This document shows, in pieces, positions 25,625 through 34,583 of a DNA stretch of 64,000 bases. Source of the DNA: Marinilactibacillus piezotolerans (GTDB taxonomy: Bacteria > Bacillota > Bacilli > Lactobacillales > Carnobacteriaceae_A); contig NZ_FWDP01000003.1 of NCBI RefSeq assembly GCF_900169305.1, forward strand, positions 310,001 to 374,000, given 5' to 3'. The notes below the pieces were generated by a model that did not search any database, was not told the DNA's origin, and was given only the letters and a program-made list of their open reading frames with translations. A program made the translations under genes and the position numbers. Position 1 is the first letter of the stretch; every line of letters begins with the position of its first letter.

Positions 25625-27022
25625 ATGGAGAGAAAAAAATGGATCAGACTCGACAATGCTTCAAACATCTTCCTTGCAGCGAAAAACGCTATCGATACAA
25701 AGGTCTTCCGGTTAAGTGCCGAGCTGGATCAGAACGTTAATCCAAGGATTCTCCAGCGTGCTTTGAATCTGGTTTATGATCAGTATGCCCTTTATCACAG
25801 CGTGCTCAGAAGAGGCTTGTTCTGGTATTATCTAGAGGAAAGTGATCTGCGCCCAGTAGTCAGACCGGAAACCGGGCCACCTTGTTCACCAATTTATCAT
25901 TTTGACCGGAAAGAATTGCTTTTCAGAGTTTTGTATCATGAGAATCGGGTCCACTTGGAAGTTTTTCATGCCTTATCTGATGGAACTGGAGCGCTCTGGT
26001 TTTTTGAAGACCTGATTTCAGAATATATCGCGCTGCAGTACCTTGAACCCGAAACGACTGAAAAAGAGTCAGAACAAAAAAGAGGTGCTGATCAGTCCGA
26101 AGATAGTTTCGCACGCTATTTCAGAAAAAGTCGTCAGAAAAACTTTGCTAAAGCGGCACTGTCAGCACTGGAAAAAATTTACTTAGATAGAGAAAAGGAC
26201 AGCAGCATAGAAGTCAATATACAGGAAGCATCAGAAAATGAGAGAACACGTGAACTGAAAACAGATGAAAAGCCGCATGTATATCGTATCAGAGGGAATC
26301 GAACCCCAGATAACCGAATGCGAGTAATCGAGCTGGAGCTGACATTGAAAAAAGTGCTGAGTCTGGCAAAATTGCATCAAGTATCTCTGACGGTTTATCT
26401 GATTGCTCTATATATTCTAGCTGTCTATCAAACAAAGGAAAAAAGTTCTTCTCAAACGACGATTACGATTTCGGTTCCGGTCAATCTCAGACAGTTTTTC
26501 CCTTCTCAGTCTGCTCGGAACTTTTTTACGACGACACATCTGGCAATAACGTTTAATGAGGGAGCAGAACCAGATCTTTTAGAAATCTGTAAAGATTTAT
26601 CAAATCAATTAAAAGAGCAGACAAATCCAGAATACCTGGAAGAAAAGGTCAATCGATTTATATCATTTGAGTTGAATCCTTTTATTAGAGTAACGTTTCG
26701 GCCTTTGAAAGATTTAATTTTAAAACTAATCAATCTATCTAACAATCGAAATGTAACGGTGGCTATGTCGAATTTAGGGAAAGCGAGTTTTCCGAATGAA
26801 GTAAAGCCTTATATCCAAGGAGTCTATTTTCATACATCTGCTATACGTCCGCAGTTCTGTATGATCAGTCATGAAAATTCTTTGACGCTGAGCTTTACAA
26901 CGCCTTTTGTAGAAACAGTTATTCAAAGAAGATTTATAGAATTACTGACAGAGCAGTCTATAGACGTCGTAGTTGGAACAAATAGAGTGACCAAAGAAGA
27001 GCTAGAGGGGTGGACAGAATGA
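25625..27022 (+). CDS. Condensation-fold acyltransferase (alcohol acetyltransferase / PapA-like)
   Basis: 465 residues. An HxxxDG catalytic motif sits in VFHALSDGTGALWFFED near residue 118, as in acyl-CoA-dependent CAT-like acyltransferases and NRPS condensation domains. Further family features: the first strand region NIFLAAKNAIDTKVFRLSAEL, the ISVPVNLRQFFPSQSARNF segment near 285 and VAMSNLGK near 380. The acceptor may be an alcohol or amine. Translation is coupled to the next gene (ATGA overlap). GAGGGGTGAAGTAG precedes the ATG. Confidence 0.78.
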   Translation: MERKKWIRLDNASNIFLAAKNAIDTKVFRLSAELDQNVNPRILQRALNLVYDQYALYHSVLRRGLFWYYLEESDLRPVVRPETGPPCSPIYHFDRKELLFRVLYHENRVHLEVFHALSDGTGALWFFEDLISEYIALQYLEPETTEKESEQKRGADQSEDSFARYFRKSRQKNFAKAALSALEKIYLDREKDSSIEVNIQEASENERTRELKTDEKPHVYRIRGNRTPDNRMRVIELELTLKKVLSLAKLHQVSLTVYLIALYILAVYQTKEKSSSQTTITISVPVNLRQFFPSQSARNFFTTTHLAITFNEGAEPDLLEICKDLSNQLKEQTNPEYLEEKVNRFISFELNPFIRVTFRPLKDLILKLINLSNNRNVTVAMSNLGKASFPNEVKPYIQGVYFHTSAIRPQFCMISHENSLTLSFTTPFVETVIQRRFIELLTEQSIDVVVGTNRVTKEELEGWTE

Positions 27023-27687
27023 AGCAGTGCAGAAAGTGTCAGGCAAAAATCAAAGGCGACTGGATTGATTGTCCTCTTTGCCAGACGGTTTTAGCTGAAC
27101 CCGAAAAAGCGGAAACTGAACAGAGTCCTTTTCCGGTCGTCCCCTTACGGTTTAATAGAGAAAGAGTGACGACATTACTTTCGCTGGTCTCTGTTTTGAT
27201 TATTGTACTGTACTTTATTGTTCAATGGTTCTGGTCCTTTCAGATATTTGGACTGGATTATATTCTGTTTGGCATTATGAGTATGTGGATGGTCGTATTG
27301 ATCATCATCCGTAAAAGACGGAATATAACAAAAGGAATCGTCTACCTCATTTTGTTTTTGTCTGGAATCAGTTTGTACTTTGATTATTCGAATGGATGGT
27401 CGGCCTGGTCTATCACCTATTCTATTCCCATCATTTGTACTTCGGCACTGATTGCGATGTTTCTAGCGATCCAAGTCGTTCGTTTAGATGCAGAAGACTA
27501 TGTACTATACCTGCAGGCTGCTGCCTTATTAGGATTTATTCCATTGATTTTTCTATTACTCGACTGGACGACGATTGCTTTACCTAGTTGGATCTCTTTT
27601 GCGACAAGTACAATTATGTTCTGGTCTGTAGTCCTATTACATGGAAAAAAGATTATGGGAGCGTTGAGAAAAATATCAGATGTATAA
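27019..27687 (+). CDS. Zinc-ribbon membrane protein (DUF6320-like)
   Basis: 222 residues. N-terminal zinc ribbon CRKCQAKIKGDWIDCPLC (two CxxC pairs), a short linker, then about six membrane helices from residue 50 onward. The ATG at 27019 overlaps the acyltransferase stop (ATGA) and has GAGGGG 8 bases upstream. Proteins of this layout are found beside alcohol-acetyltransferase-like genes in lactic acid bacteria, to my recollection. Function unknown; the position implies it works with the acyltransferase at the membrane. Confidence 0.72.
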   Translation: MKQCRKCQAKIKGDWIDCPLCQTVLAEPEKAETEQSPFPVVPLRFNRERVTTLLSLVSVLIIVLYFIVQWFWSFQIFGLDYILFGIMSMWMVVLIIIRKRRNITKGIVYLILFLSGISLYFDYSNGWSAWSITYSIPIICTSALIAMFLAIQVVRLDAEDYVLYLQAAALLGFIPLIFLLLDWTTIALPSWISFATSTIMFWSVVLLHGKKIMGALRKISDV

Positions 27688-27729
27688 TGATTTTAAAATA
27701 AAGCATTTAAAAATAAAGGGAGTCTTGAG

Positions 27730-29190
27730 ATGAATAAAATAATGAACGTATTAGGCATTGCGGGTGTGGTTGCCGTGAGTAGTTTTCTTGGAACTACCCT
27801 GTTTAAAGCAGGAAAATTAAAGTCAAAGCAGCCAAAGCCACAAGCAAGACAAACAGTAGACTGGGACGAAGAGAAAGGGTTGGATCATTTTTCTGAAGCC
27901 TTGAAAATCAAAACCGTCTCCTATGAACAGAAAGAACAGATTCAATATCATGAGTTTGATCGATTTCTAGGGTTTTTAGAAAGAGCCTATCCACACGTAC
28001 ACAAAAACCTTTCATTAGAAAAAATCAATGAGTACGCGCTGGTTTATAAATGGAAAGGAACAGATTCCAAATCACTGCCGATTGGCTTGATCAGTCATTA
28101 TGATGTGGTGCCGGTACCTGAGGAAACCATTAAAAATTGGACGAAAGATCCATTCAGCGGTGCAGTCCATGAAAATATTATCTGGGGAAGAGGAACGCTG
28201 GATGATAAGATCGGTGTGATTGGTATTCTGGAAGCAGCAGAAGCGCTGTTGAAGAAAGGATTCCAACCAACTAGAGACCTTTATCTTATGTTTGGATTCG
28301 ATGAAGAGATTGGTGGAGAATTAGGCGCTAAATCTATTGTAGAAATTCTAAAGAAAAGAAATATTCAGTTTGACTTTGTCTTGGATGAAGGTGGCGCGAT
28401 CATCGATGGAATGCTGCCGGGAGTAGATAAACCAGTAGGCGTGATCGGAGTATCTGAAAAAGGGATTGCAACAGTTGAATTATCGCTTGAAGGCAGCGGC
28501 GGGCACGCATCGCAACCGAAAAATCAGACGAACATTGGCAGAATCAGCAAAGCAATCGCTGCACTAGAGAAAAGACAGTTTCCTGCACGTCTGCAAGAGC
28601 CGACGACATCATTACTAGAATATGCAGCTCCTGAAATGACAGGGATCATGAAGTACATTGTGGCTAATCAAAAACTGTTTAAACCGATTTTAGAAAAGAC
28701 ATTAGTCAAGAATCCAACAATGGCAGCATTACTTAGAACTACAATTGCGCCAACTGTGTTTCTATCCGGTGAAAAAATCAATGTATTACCAGAATCGGCT
28801 ACTGCGACAATCAATTTACGTTTGATGCCAGGAGATTCACTTGAATATGTCCGACAGTTCATTGAAGAAACAATTCAGGATGAAGAGATTCAAGTCACGA
28901 TATCCGGCAGTGAAGCAACCAAGGTCTCCGACGTAACGGGGTGGCAGTTCGAAGCAATCCAACAAGCAACTAAAAATATCTATCCAGAAACGATCGTGAC
29001 CCCGTATCTGATGTTTGCAGGTTCTGATGCGCGTTACTATGATCAAATCGCTGATTACACTTTCAGGTTCCTGCCAGCTCATATCACATCAAAAGATCTG
29101 AATCGCATACATGGGACAAATGAACAAATCAGCGTAGAAAATTACCATAATGTCGTTTACTTCTATCTGGAATTAATGAATCGTTTATAA
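27730..29190 (+). CDS. Membrane-anchored M20-family peptidase (carboxypeptidase S / PM20D1-like)
   Basis: 486 residues. N-terminal membrane anchor (about 5-26), then the M20 metallopeptidase: SHYDVVPVPEE (first zinc ligand and Asp), WGRGTLDDKIGVIG (bridging Asp), FGFDEEIGGELGA (catalytic Glu), VLDEGG, a dimerisation domain with GSGGHASQP, and the last His in RIHGTNEQIS. The long spacing and the anchor fit the CPS1/PM20D1 branch, which cleaves or makes N-acyl amino acids, rather than PepV dipeptidases. Last gene of the four-gene operon, followed by a terminator. Confidence 0.85.
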   Translation: MNKIMNVLGIAGVVAVSSFLGTTLFKAGKLKSKQPKPQARQTVDWDEEKGLDHFSEALKIKTVSYEQKEQIQYHEFDRFLGFLERAYPHVHKNLSLEKINEYALVYKWKGTDSKSLPIGLISHYDVVPVPEETIKNWTKDPFSGAVHENIIWGRGTLDDKIGVIGILEAAEALLKKGFQPTRDLYLMFGFDEEIGGELGAKSIVEILKKRNIQFDFVLDEGGAIIDGMLPGVDKPVGVIGVSEKGIATVELSLEGSGGHASQPKNQTNIGRISKAIAALEKRQFPARLQEPTTSLLEYAAPEMTGIMKYIVANQKLFKPILEKTLVKNPTMAALLRTTIAPTVFLSGEKINVLPESATATINLRLMPGDSLEYVRQFIEETIQDEEIQVTISGSEATKVSDVTGWQFEAIQQATKNIYPETIVTPYLMFAGSDARYYDQIADYTFRFLPAHITSKDLNRIHGTNEQISVENYHNVVYFYLELMNRL

Positions 29191-29201
29191 ATAATCAAAG
29201 T

Positions 29202-29226
29202 GCTGAGATTTCTCAGCCTTTTTTTA
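29202..29226 (+). terminator. Intrinsic terminator of the esterase-M20 operon
   Basis: GCTGAGATTTCTCAGC short stem followed by CCTTTTTTT. Confidence 0.8.
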
Positions 29227-29228
29227 TT

Positions 29229-29723
29229 TTACTCTTTTAAGTCTCGAACGATGGTTTCAAGAATAGAATTTAACTCATCTTCTGCAGTCAGCGTCTTTTC
29301 ATTCAATAATGGGATATAATCTTTCTCATTCCACCAGCGCCGCATTGCCTCTTCACCAAACTCATTGACCTTATCTCGAAGCTGATGACGACGCACCGTT
29401 TCTTCGAAAGGAATATCAAAGTAATAGGTCAAAACAGGCGATTCACATAGTTGCATCACTTGCTCAAACATGTCAGCATACCACTCGCGTTTGAAAATAC
29501 CTTCTACAATAATATAGGGACAAACCGTTCGACCGTAGCGAACCATCTCTATGATCATTGGAATAATCAAGGTTTCCGGACCATCAGGTGTACGCATGAT
29601 CTCCCTTCTGATCACATCTTGAGAAATCAGCAATGTATTCCGTCCCAGCCTCTCTTGCAGCGCCTTAGCCGTTGATGTCTTCCCGCTCCCTGAATTTCCT
29701 CTTAAAATGATGAGCTGTGCCAT
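29229..29723 (-). CDS. P-loop kinase-like AAA protein
   Basis: 164 residues. Walker A RGNSGSGKTSTAKAL at the start, DVIRREIM after strand 2, and a lid-like region ETVRRHQLRDKV near 115. The size and order resemble zeta-toxin/chloramphenicol-phosphotransferase-like and nucleoside kinases. The phosphate acceptor is unknown. AGGAGGGTCAAC upstream of the ATG. No antitoxin-like gene adjoins it. Monocistronic. Confidence 0.78.
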   Translation of the reverse strand: MAQLIILRGNSGSGKTSTAKALQERLGRNTLLISQDVIRREIMRTPDGPETLIIPMIIEMVRYGRTVCPYIIVEGIFKREWYADMFEQVMQLCESPVLTYYFDIPFEETVRRHQLRDKVNEFGEEAMRRWWNEKDYIPLLNEKTLTAEDELNSILETIVRDLKE

Positions 29724-29746
29724 GTTGACCCTCCTAATTACTATAA

Positions 29747-30031
29747 ATCCTTTTATGCTATTTTCTCAGTAACGGTAGCTTTTGTATAGAGCTAAATGAA
29801 TTTGCTAGAGGAAGTATTCGAATTATCCAGACACACTATCATTATGGGGATCAATTGGAAGACCGATCAAAAGCAGATCAGTTAATTTCAAAGTCTGAAT
29901 TTAAAGAGGTAATAGAAGCGAGAGGATATAATCAATTCAGTTTAGGGAAGCTGTACGAGATAGATGTTACAGACTTTCAAAAAGTGGATTATGGAGGATT
30001 GCTCAAGCGGTTATCAAATGAAATTCGTTAA
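29747..30031 (+). pseudogene. 5'-truncated gene remnant
   Basis: An open frame of 94 codons begins after the TAA at 29744 but has no usable start. It encodes a plausible protein end with IELNEFARGSIRIIQTHYHYG, GDQLEDRSKADQLISK, GYNQFSLGKLYEIDV and LKRLSNEIR. The composition looks like real coding sequence. I do not recognise the family. A second short startless frame ending at 30249 (IYRVDAVPSDTIYILVKK) lies before the LysR gene. Both suggest a gene lost by deletion. Confidence 0.45.
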
Positions 30032-30039
30032 ATAGCATA

Positions 30040-30088
30040 ATGCCAAAAAAGATTTTATCGTAACAAAGATAAAATCTTTTTTGGCATT
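30040..30088 (+). terminator. Long perfect hairpin, probable terminator
   Basis: 20-bp perfect stem (30040-30059 with 30069-30088; arms ATGCCAAAAAAG... and ...CTTTTTTGGCAT), loop about 9 bases. It follows the gene remnant, suggesting the terminator has outlived its gene. Confidence 0.75.
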
Positions 30089-30265
30089 TCATTTTGTAAC
30101 TATTTAAAGTAAACTTATATATAATAAGATCAATAAACCATAGTGAAAAAAAGGGAAAGATTAATTAGAAGATTGATCAGCTGAATGGAAAAATCTACAG
30201 AGTGGATGCTGTGCCAAGCGACACTATCTACATACTGGTGAAAAAATAGTAAGGTAGGTTAGAGG

Positions 30266-31168
30266 ATGTTAGATAAAAGAATTTTATATTTTTTGGCCGT
30301 TGTAGAAGAAGGTTCATTTTCTGCAGCCGGTAAAGCTCATTATATTACTCAATCCGCTATCAGCCAACAGGTTGCTTCTTTAGAGAATGATCTGTCGATC
30401 CCTTTGTTTGATCGAACTTTCTATAAACCGAAACTGACACAAGCAGGAGAACAGTATTACGCCTTCTGTAAAGAGGTTTTGTATAAAGAGGTAGAAATCT
30501 TAAATGAGATGTACAAAGTTTCTCATGCAGAAGAAGCTGTCTTGCATATCGGAATTACCGGACCTTTGGAATCCAAACATTTACCAAGCATCATTTCTTT
30601 GTATGAAGAAATGTACCCTCGAAAAGTGATCAAAATCAGTAAATGTACTTTTTCTTCAGGAGCTGAGCGATTGCTATCTGGTGAGTTGGATGTAGCATTT
30701 GGGATATTGAATGATTTGTCTGTGCATTCTACCCTTGCAGCAACACCGCTCATAGATCATAAAGTTTGTGTAATCTGCTCGCCGAATCACCCGCTTGCTC
30801 ATAAACAAAGCGTCGTTTCAAAAGAACTGCAGGGAGAAAAGGTTATTTCGTTGTCAAAAGAAGCGGGCCCGAACTTTTACGCAGACTTTATGCGCTCATT
30901 CAAAGAGGATGGGTTTACACCAAACATTGTGAAGTATGTTGACAATTTGGAAGAAATGGTCTTAAATGTACGACTGAATCGAGGGGTTGCCTGGATCAGC
31001 AAAGAAGTCATCCAAGAGACGGATAAAGTGCATGTACTGGATATCGTAGATTCTCACCATCATGCTACATTTGCTATAGGGAGAAGAAGACGGAACCTCA
31101 GAGAAGATGTGAAAGGATTTATTGAATTATGTAAAGACTACTTTGCGACACTGGACACTATTAGCTGA
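30266..31168 (+). CDS. LysR-family transcriptional regulator
   Basis: 300 residues. N-terminal winged HTH: YFLAVVEEGSFSAAGKAHYITQSAISQQVASLE, then LFDRTFYKPKLTQAG. The C-terminal substrate-binding domain starts near residue 90 (VLHIGITGPLESKHLPSII). It lies 112 bases upstream of a quinone-reductase-like SDR gene in the same direction, which may be its target. The ligand is unknown. Confidence 0.88.
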   Translation: MLDKRILYFLAVVEEGSFSAAGKAHYITQSAISQQVASLENDLSIPLFDRTFYKPKLTQAGEQYYAFCKEVLYKEVEILNEMYKVSHAEEAVLHIGITGPLESKHLPSIISLYEEMYPRKVIKISKCTFSSGAERLLSGELDVAFGILNDLSVHSTLAATPLIDHKVCVICSPNHPLAHKQSVVSKELQGEKVISLSKEAGPNFYADFMRSFKEDGFTPNIVKYVDNLEEMVLNVRLNRGVAWISKEVIQETDKVHVLDIVDSHHHATFAIGRRRRNLREDVKGFIELCKDYFATLDTIS

Positions 31169-31280
31169 ACTAAAAGAGAGTATTAGAATTTACTCTCTTT
31201 TATTACATATTGAAAGTGGTATACTGAGTTTGTAATATTGATAAAACAATCACAAACTAATCTAAAGGGAGCCGATCAGT

Positions 31281-32222
31281 ATGACAAAATATATTGTAAC
31301 AGGTGTAGATGGAAACTTCGGAGGATATGTTGCAGAACATATTACTAGTTTAACAGATAAGGAAAACTTGATTTTTACTTGTCCGTTTGAAGCTGGATTG
31401 GAGAAATTCAAAGCAGAAGGTTTCGACACACGCGTAGCAAACTTCAATCACCCTGAAACACTGGAAGAAGCTTTTAAAGGCGGAGACGCATTACTGATTA
31501 TTTCAGCACCGTTTGTCGGAAAGAAAAGACAACAAGCACATAAAAATGCTGTAGATGCAGCAAAAAAAGCCGGCGTCAGCAGAATCCTATATACATCATT
31601 AGTCAATGCTCAAGATCCTGAAAACCCAAGTGTAGAAAAAGTCGATCATGCTGTAACAGAACAGTATATCGAGCAATCTGGACTAGATTATGTCTTTTTA
31701 AGAAATTCACAGTATGCAGAAGCAATGATTACGATTTACTTTACCTCTGCTGATAGCGACGGAGTGCTAGCGAACAATGCCGGCGATGGCCAAATGCCGT
31801 TTATCTCAAGAAGAGATTGCGCAAAAGCAGCTATGCATGCACTAGTCAACGATGAACTGAAAAATACAATCTTAAATATCAATGGTCCAGAATCTATGAC
31901 GATGAGCGAATTTGTTGCAATCGGAAATGAGCAGACTGGACGAAAGGTTACTTATAAAGCAACAACAGACGAAGAAAATTACGAAGTCTTTGACGCATTA
32001 GGTGTTCCGCGTACAACAGATGGCGACTTCCAAGACGATTCTCCAGCTCCATATTCAAGTGAAGGTATGGTTACTTTCGGCCAAGCGATTCGCGAAGGCA
32101 AACTGTCTACTTTCACAGATGATTTTGAAAAACTAGTTGGTGAAAAACCAAGAACCGTTGCGCACATGTTTGCACATGCAGACGAATACCAAGTAGGTCG
32201 CAGAAATTCTACAGATGACTAA
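31281..32222 (+). CDS. NmrA-like atypical SDR / NAD(P)H:quinone oxidoreductase 2-like
   Basis: 313 residues. NAD(P) motif VTGVDGNFGGYV at the N terminus, LLIISAPFVGKKRQQAHKNAVDAAKKAGVS typical of NmrA/QorB proteins, and YTSLVNAQ. Members act as NADPH-dependent quinone reductases or redox sensors. It has a somewhat acidic C terminus (HADEYQVGRRNSTDD). AAAGGGAGCC ribosome site. Downstream of LysR, ended by a strong terminator. Confidence 0.8.
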   Translation: MTKYIVTGVDGNFGGYVAEHITSLTDKENLIFTCPFEAGLEKFKAEGFDTRVANFNHPETLEEAFKGGDALLIISAPFVGKKRQQAHKNAVDAAKKAGVSRILYTSLVNAQDPENPSVEKVDHAVTEQYIEQSGLDYVFLRNSQYAEAMITIYFTSADSDGVLANNAGDGQMPFISRRDCAKAAMHALVNDELKNTILNINGPESMTMSEFVAIGNEQTGRKVTYKATTDEENYEVFDALGVPRTTDGDFQDDSPAPYSSEGMVTFGQAIREGKLSTFTDDFEKLVGEKPRTVAHMFAHADEYQVGRRNSTDD

Positions 32223-32243
32223 CTAACTCATTTTTAAAAATCT

Positions 32244-32287
32244 AACACTTTGCACAAAGAGATTGGCTTTTGTGCAAAGTGTTTTTT
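32244..32287 (+). terminator. Intrinsic terminator
   Basis: AACACTTTGCACAAA / TTTGTGCAAAGTGTT stem followed by T6. Confidence 0.88.
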
Positions 32288-32327
32288 CATTAGTTAACCT
32301 TCTTTAAAAAATGTTGGAGGAAAGAAA

Positions 32328-32546
32328 ATGGCCATTGTCTTAAGACTGGATCGGGTTATGGCCGATCGTAAAATTTCGCTAAAAGAACTATCTGAAAGAG
32401 TCGGCATCGCAAACGTTAATCTATCAAAAATCAAAACGGGAAAAGTCAGTGCCGTAAGATTTTCAACACTAAATGCGCTTTGTACGGTGCTGGAATGTCA
32501 GCCGGGAGATATATTAGAATTTGTTCCCGATGAAGGATCAGAATAG
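32328..32546 (+). CDS. Small XRE-type HTH protein (YozG-like)
   Basis: 72 residues forming one helix-turn-helix: LDRVMADRKISLKELSERVG, then NLSKIKTGKVSAVRFSTLNALC and CQPGDILEF. The layout matches the single-domain Cro/C1-type regulators such as B. subtilis YozG. TTGGAGGAAAG ribosome site. Stands alone between two terminators. Confidence 0.85.
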   Translation: MAIVLRLDRVMADRKISLKELSERVGIANVNLSKIKTGKVSAVRFSTLNALCTVLECQPGDILEFVPDEGSE

Positions 32547-32552
32547 TTAAAG

Positions 32553-32592
32553 AAAATGCCCCCTAGCTGACTACTTTTGGGGGCATTTTTTT
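32553..32592 (+). terminator. Intrinsic terminator
   Basis: AAAATGCCCCC / GGGGGCATTTTTTT, 11-bp stem with a 15-base loop and T7. Confidence 0.88.
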
Positions 32593-32654
32593 GAACGAAA
32601 AACCGCGGTATGTTACCATTAAGTAACGGAAATGTTATCGAAAATCTATATAGT

Positions 32655-32666
32655 ATAACTTGTTAT
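32655..32666. promoter_or_regulatory. Imperfect palindrome upstream of betaine lipoprotein 1
   Basis: ATAACTTGTTAT. The complementary form ATAACAAGTTAT occurs at 34093-34104 upstream of lipoprotein 2. Both are in long leader regions. The remaining 32593-32950 stretch is AT-rich with a further inverted repeat GTTAC-N6-GTAAC (about 32614-32629) and no convincing gene. Confidence 0.35.
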
Positions 32667-32950
32667 TTCAAGAAGTCGGTTTTATGTTGAACTTTCGACA
32701 ACAAATAGTTTTGATGCTCTATTGTATTTATATACATCTGTATTGTTAAGGGAACTATTTGACTTCGCTTTTTCATTAAGATTTGAAATGAGTCCAAAAT
32801 GCAGACTTGTGTCACCTAAATGAGCTTAATTTATCTGCTATAAAAAATTCTTGCTTAGTCAGGAATTTATCCAACTCTGATTCAATAGATAAATGTTTAT
32901 AGATTCTGTAAATAGAGTTTGAGGATCTCGGACAATCAGGAGGGAAAATA

Positions 32951-33850
32951 ATGAAACATAAATTAGCAGGAATCGTTATAATCAGTTCAATTGTCGCATT
33001 GTTAACAGGCTGCGAAAACGAGTTGCCGGAGGATGCAAGTTTTGGACAAAAAGTTAATTACACGATTACAGGAATTGAACCTGGAGCGGGGGTCACAGAG
33101 CAATCCAGACAAGCCTTGGAGACTTATGAGAATCTTGAAGGGTGGACTTTGCTGGAAAGTTCAACGGCTGGGATGACGACTGAGTTGGATCAAGCCATCA
33201 AGCAAGAAGAGCCAATCATTATTACAGGGTGGACACCAAACTGGATTTTTGAGCGCTATGACTTGAAGATTTTAGAAGACCCGCAAAATGCCTTTGGTGA
33301 AGGCGATGATATTTACTCTTTTGCCCGCCAGGGACTAGAAGAAGATAAGCCCAGTGCATACACAGTTCTCGATCGTTTTGCTTGGGAAATAGATGATATG
33401 CAGGCGATTGTAAATGATATACAAACGACACCGATTGATGAAGCTGTACAAGAGTGGATAGACAGTAATCAGGATCAAGTGGATGTATGGACTGAAGGTG
33501 TAGAACCGGTCGATGATGAAAGCTTTGAATTGATTACAACGCCTTACGATACAGAACGTGTATCTGCAGAGATTGTCAGAACTGCGCTAGAACAAGTAGG
33601 GTATGATGTGAATGTGACGACAGTTGACCCGGCAATCATGTATCAAGCGTTAGCTGCCGGAGAAGCAGACGGATCGGTTGCTCCTTGGTTGCCAGTCACC
33701 CATGGATATTTTGTTGATGAATTTGGCGATCAGCTCGTTAATCTAGGAGTCAATCTAGAAGGAGCCGTTACAGGATTAGTTGTCCCTTCTTATATAGAAG
33801 AAATTGACTCGATTGCTGACTTAGAACCGGCACCAAATACAGAAAATTAA
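32951..33850 (+). CDS. Glycine betaine-type substrate-binding lipoprotein 1 (OpuAC family)
   Basis: 299 residues. Signal peptide with lipobox LLTGC (Cys21 lipidated). The mature protein follows B. subtilis OpuAC lobe order: ITGIEPGAG, GWTPNWIFERYD, PYDTERVS, APWLPVTHGYF. By alignment with the OpuAC aromatic cage (three Trp), W94 and W246 are kept but the middle Trp is Tyr199. The His after the third Trp is kept (H251). Binds a compatible solute or related quaternary amine at the outer membrane face. No ATPase or permease gene is nearby. AGGAGGGAAA ribosome site. Confidence 0.88.
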   Translation: MKHKLAGIVIISSIVALLTGCENELPEDASFGQKVNYTITGIEPGAGVTEQSRQALETYENLEGWTLLESSTAGMTTELDQAIKQEEPIIITGWTPNWIFERYDLKILEDPQNAFGEGDDIYSFARQGLEEDKPSAYTVLDRFAWEIDDMQAIVNDIQTTPIDEAVQEWIDSNQDQVDVWTEGVEPVDDESFELITTPYDTERVSAEIVRTALEQVGYDVNVTTVDPAIMYQALAAGEADGSVAPWLPVTHGYFVDEFGDQLVNLGVNLEGAVTGLVVPSYIEEIDSIADLEPAPNTEN

Positions 33851-33882
33851 AATTCTAATTAAATTCTAATTTTTATGCAATG

Positions 33883-33927
33883 GCGAAGAATGTTTCTCCT
33901 AGAGAGATTGTTCTTCGCTGTTTTTTT
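33883..33927 (+). terminator. Intrinsic terminator after lipoprotein 1
   Basis: GCGAAGAA / TTCTTCGC stem followed by TG and T7. It implies the lipoprotein genes are not one simple operon. Confidence 0.75.
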
Positions 33928-34583
33928 GATGCAAAATTTTAATTGAGAACTGTTTATAAATTTATAATGTTCGTATTTAACTCTAGAAGGTCATAGGGTT
34001 TAATAGCAGTAACAAACAATATCTATAACATAATAAATATGTATACCAATATAATAGAATGAGTTCGAAATGTGTTTTTAAAAATTTCGAAAATAACAAG
34101 TTATAACATGCTGATAAGGAGAAAATATCGATTTCAAGAGGATCAGCTTTGAAACCATTTCGAGGTTATGTTAACCTAATATGTGGGTCTGCTATTCATA
34201 AAAAATGTATATATGTAATCATTGCGTAAAGAAAATAATCTTTCAAAACCGATAAATTAGATCTTTATTTTTTAAGCAATTGAATTTATGCGTTTTTAAA
34301 ATGGAATATGCAGAGATATGCACATGTATCAATAGGAGACTAAGAATGATTTGCTCTAGGTCTGATGGAAATTTATAAATGTAATCAGTAAACGTGAGAT
34401 ATAAATACACAGGAATAATGATTGCGATTGATTTTAATCGTTAGATAAATATACCACTGAATAGACGGATTAAAGTTAAAAACACAGATTATAGAAAGTG
34501 AACATTCGAAAGCAAATCATTACCGGCTTATATCCCAAGATACTTTGTAAGCAGCTCAGAATAATAGGAGGAAAAATAAAAGT
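33928..34583 (+). other. Long AT-rich intergenic leader before lipoprotein 2
   Basis: About 650 bases without a credible gene. It holds a possible -10 TATAAT (34049-34054), an inverted repeat TTCGAAAT...ATTTCGAA (about 34064-34091), the ATAACAAGTTAT motif (34093-34104), and AGGTTA/TAACCT. All frames are rich in stops. It could be a regulatory region for osmotic control or a decayed gene; I cannot tell. Confidence 0.4.

Noticed and set aside
29229-29723. P-loop kinase as the zeta toxin of a toxin-antitoxin pair
   Set aside because: No epsilon-like antitoxin gene is next to it; only a general kinase call is supported.
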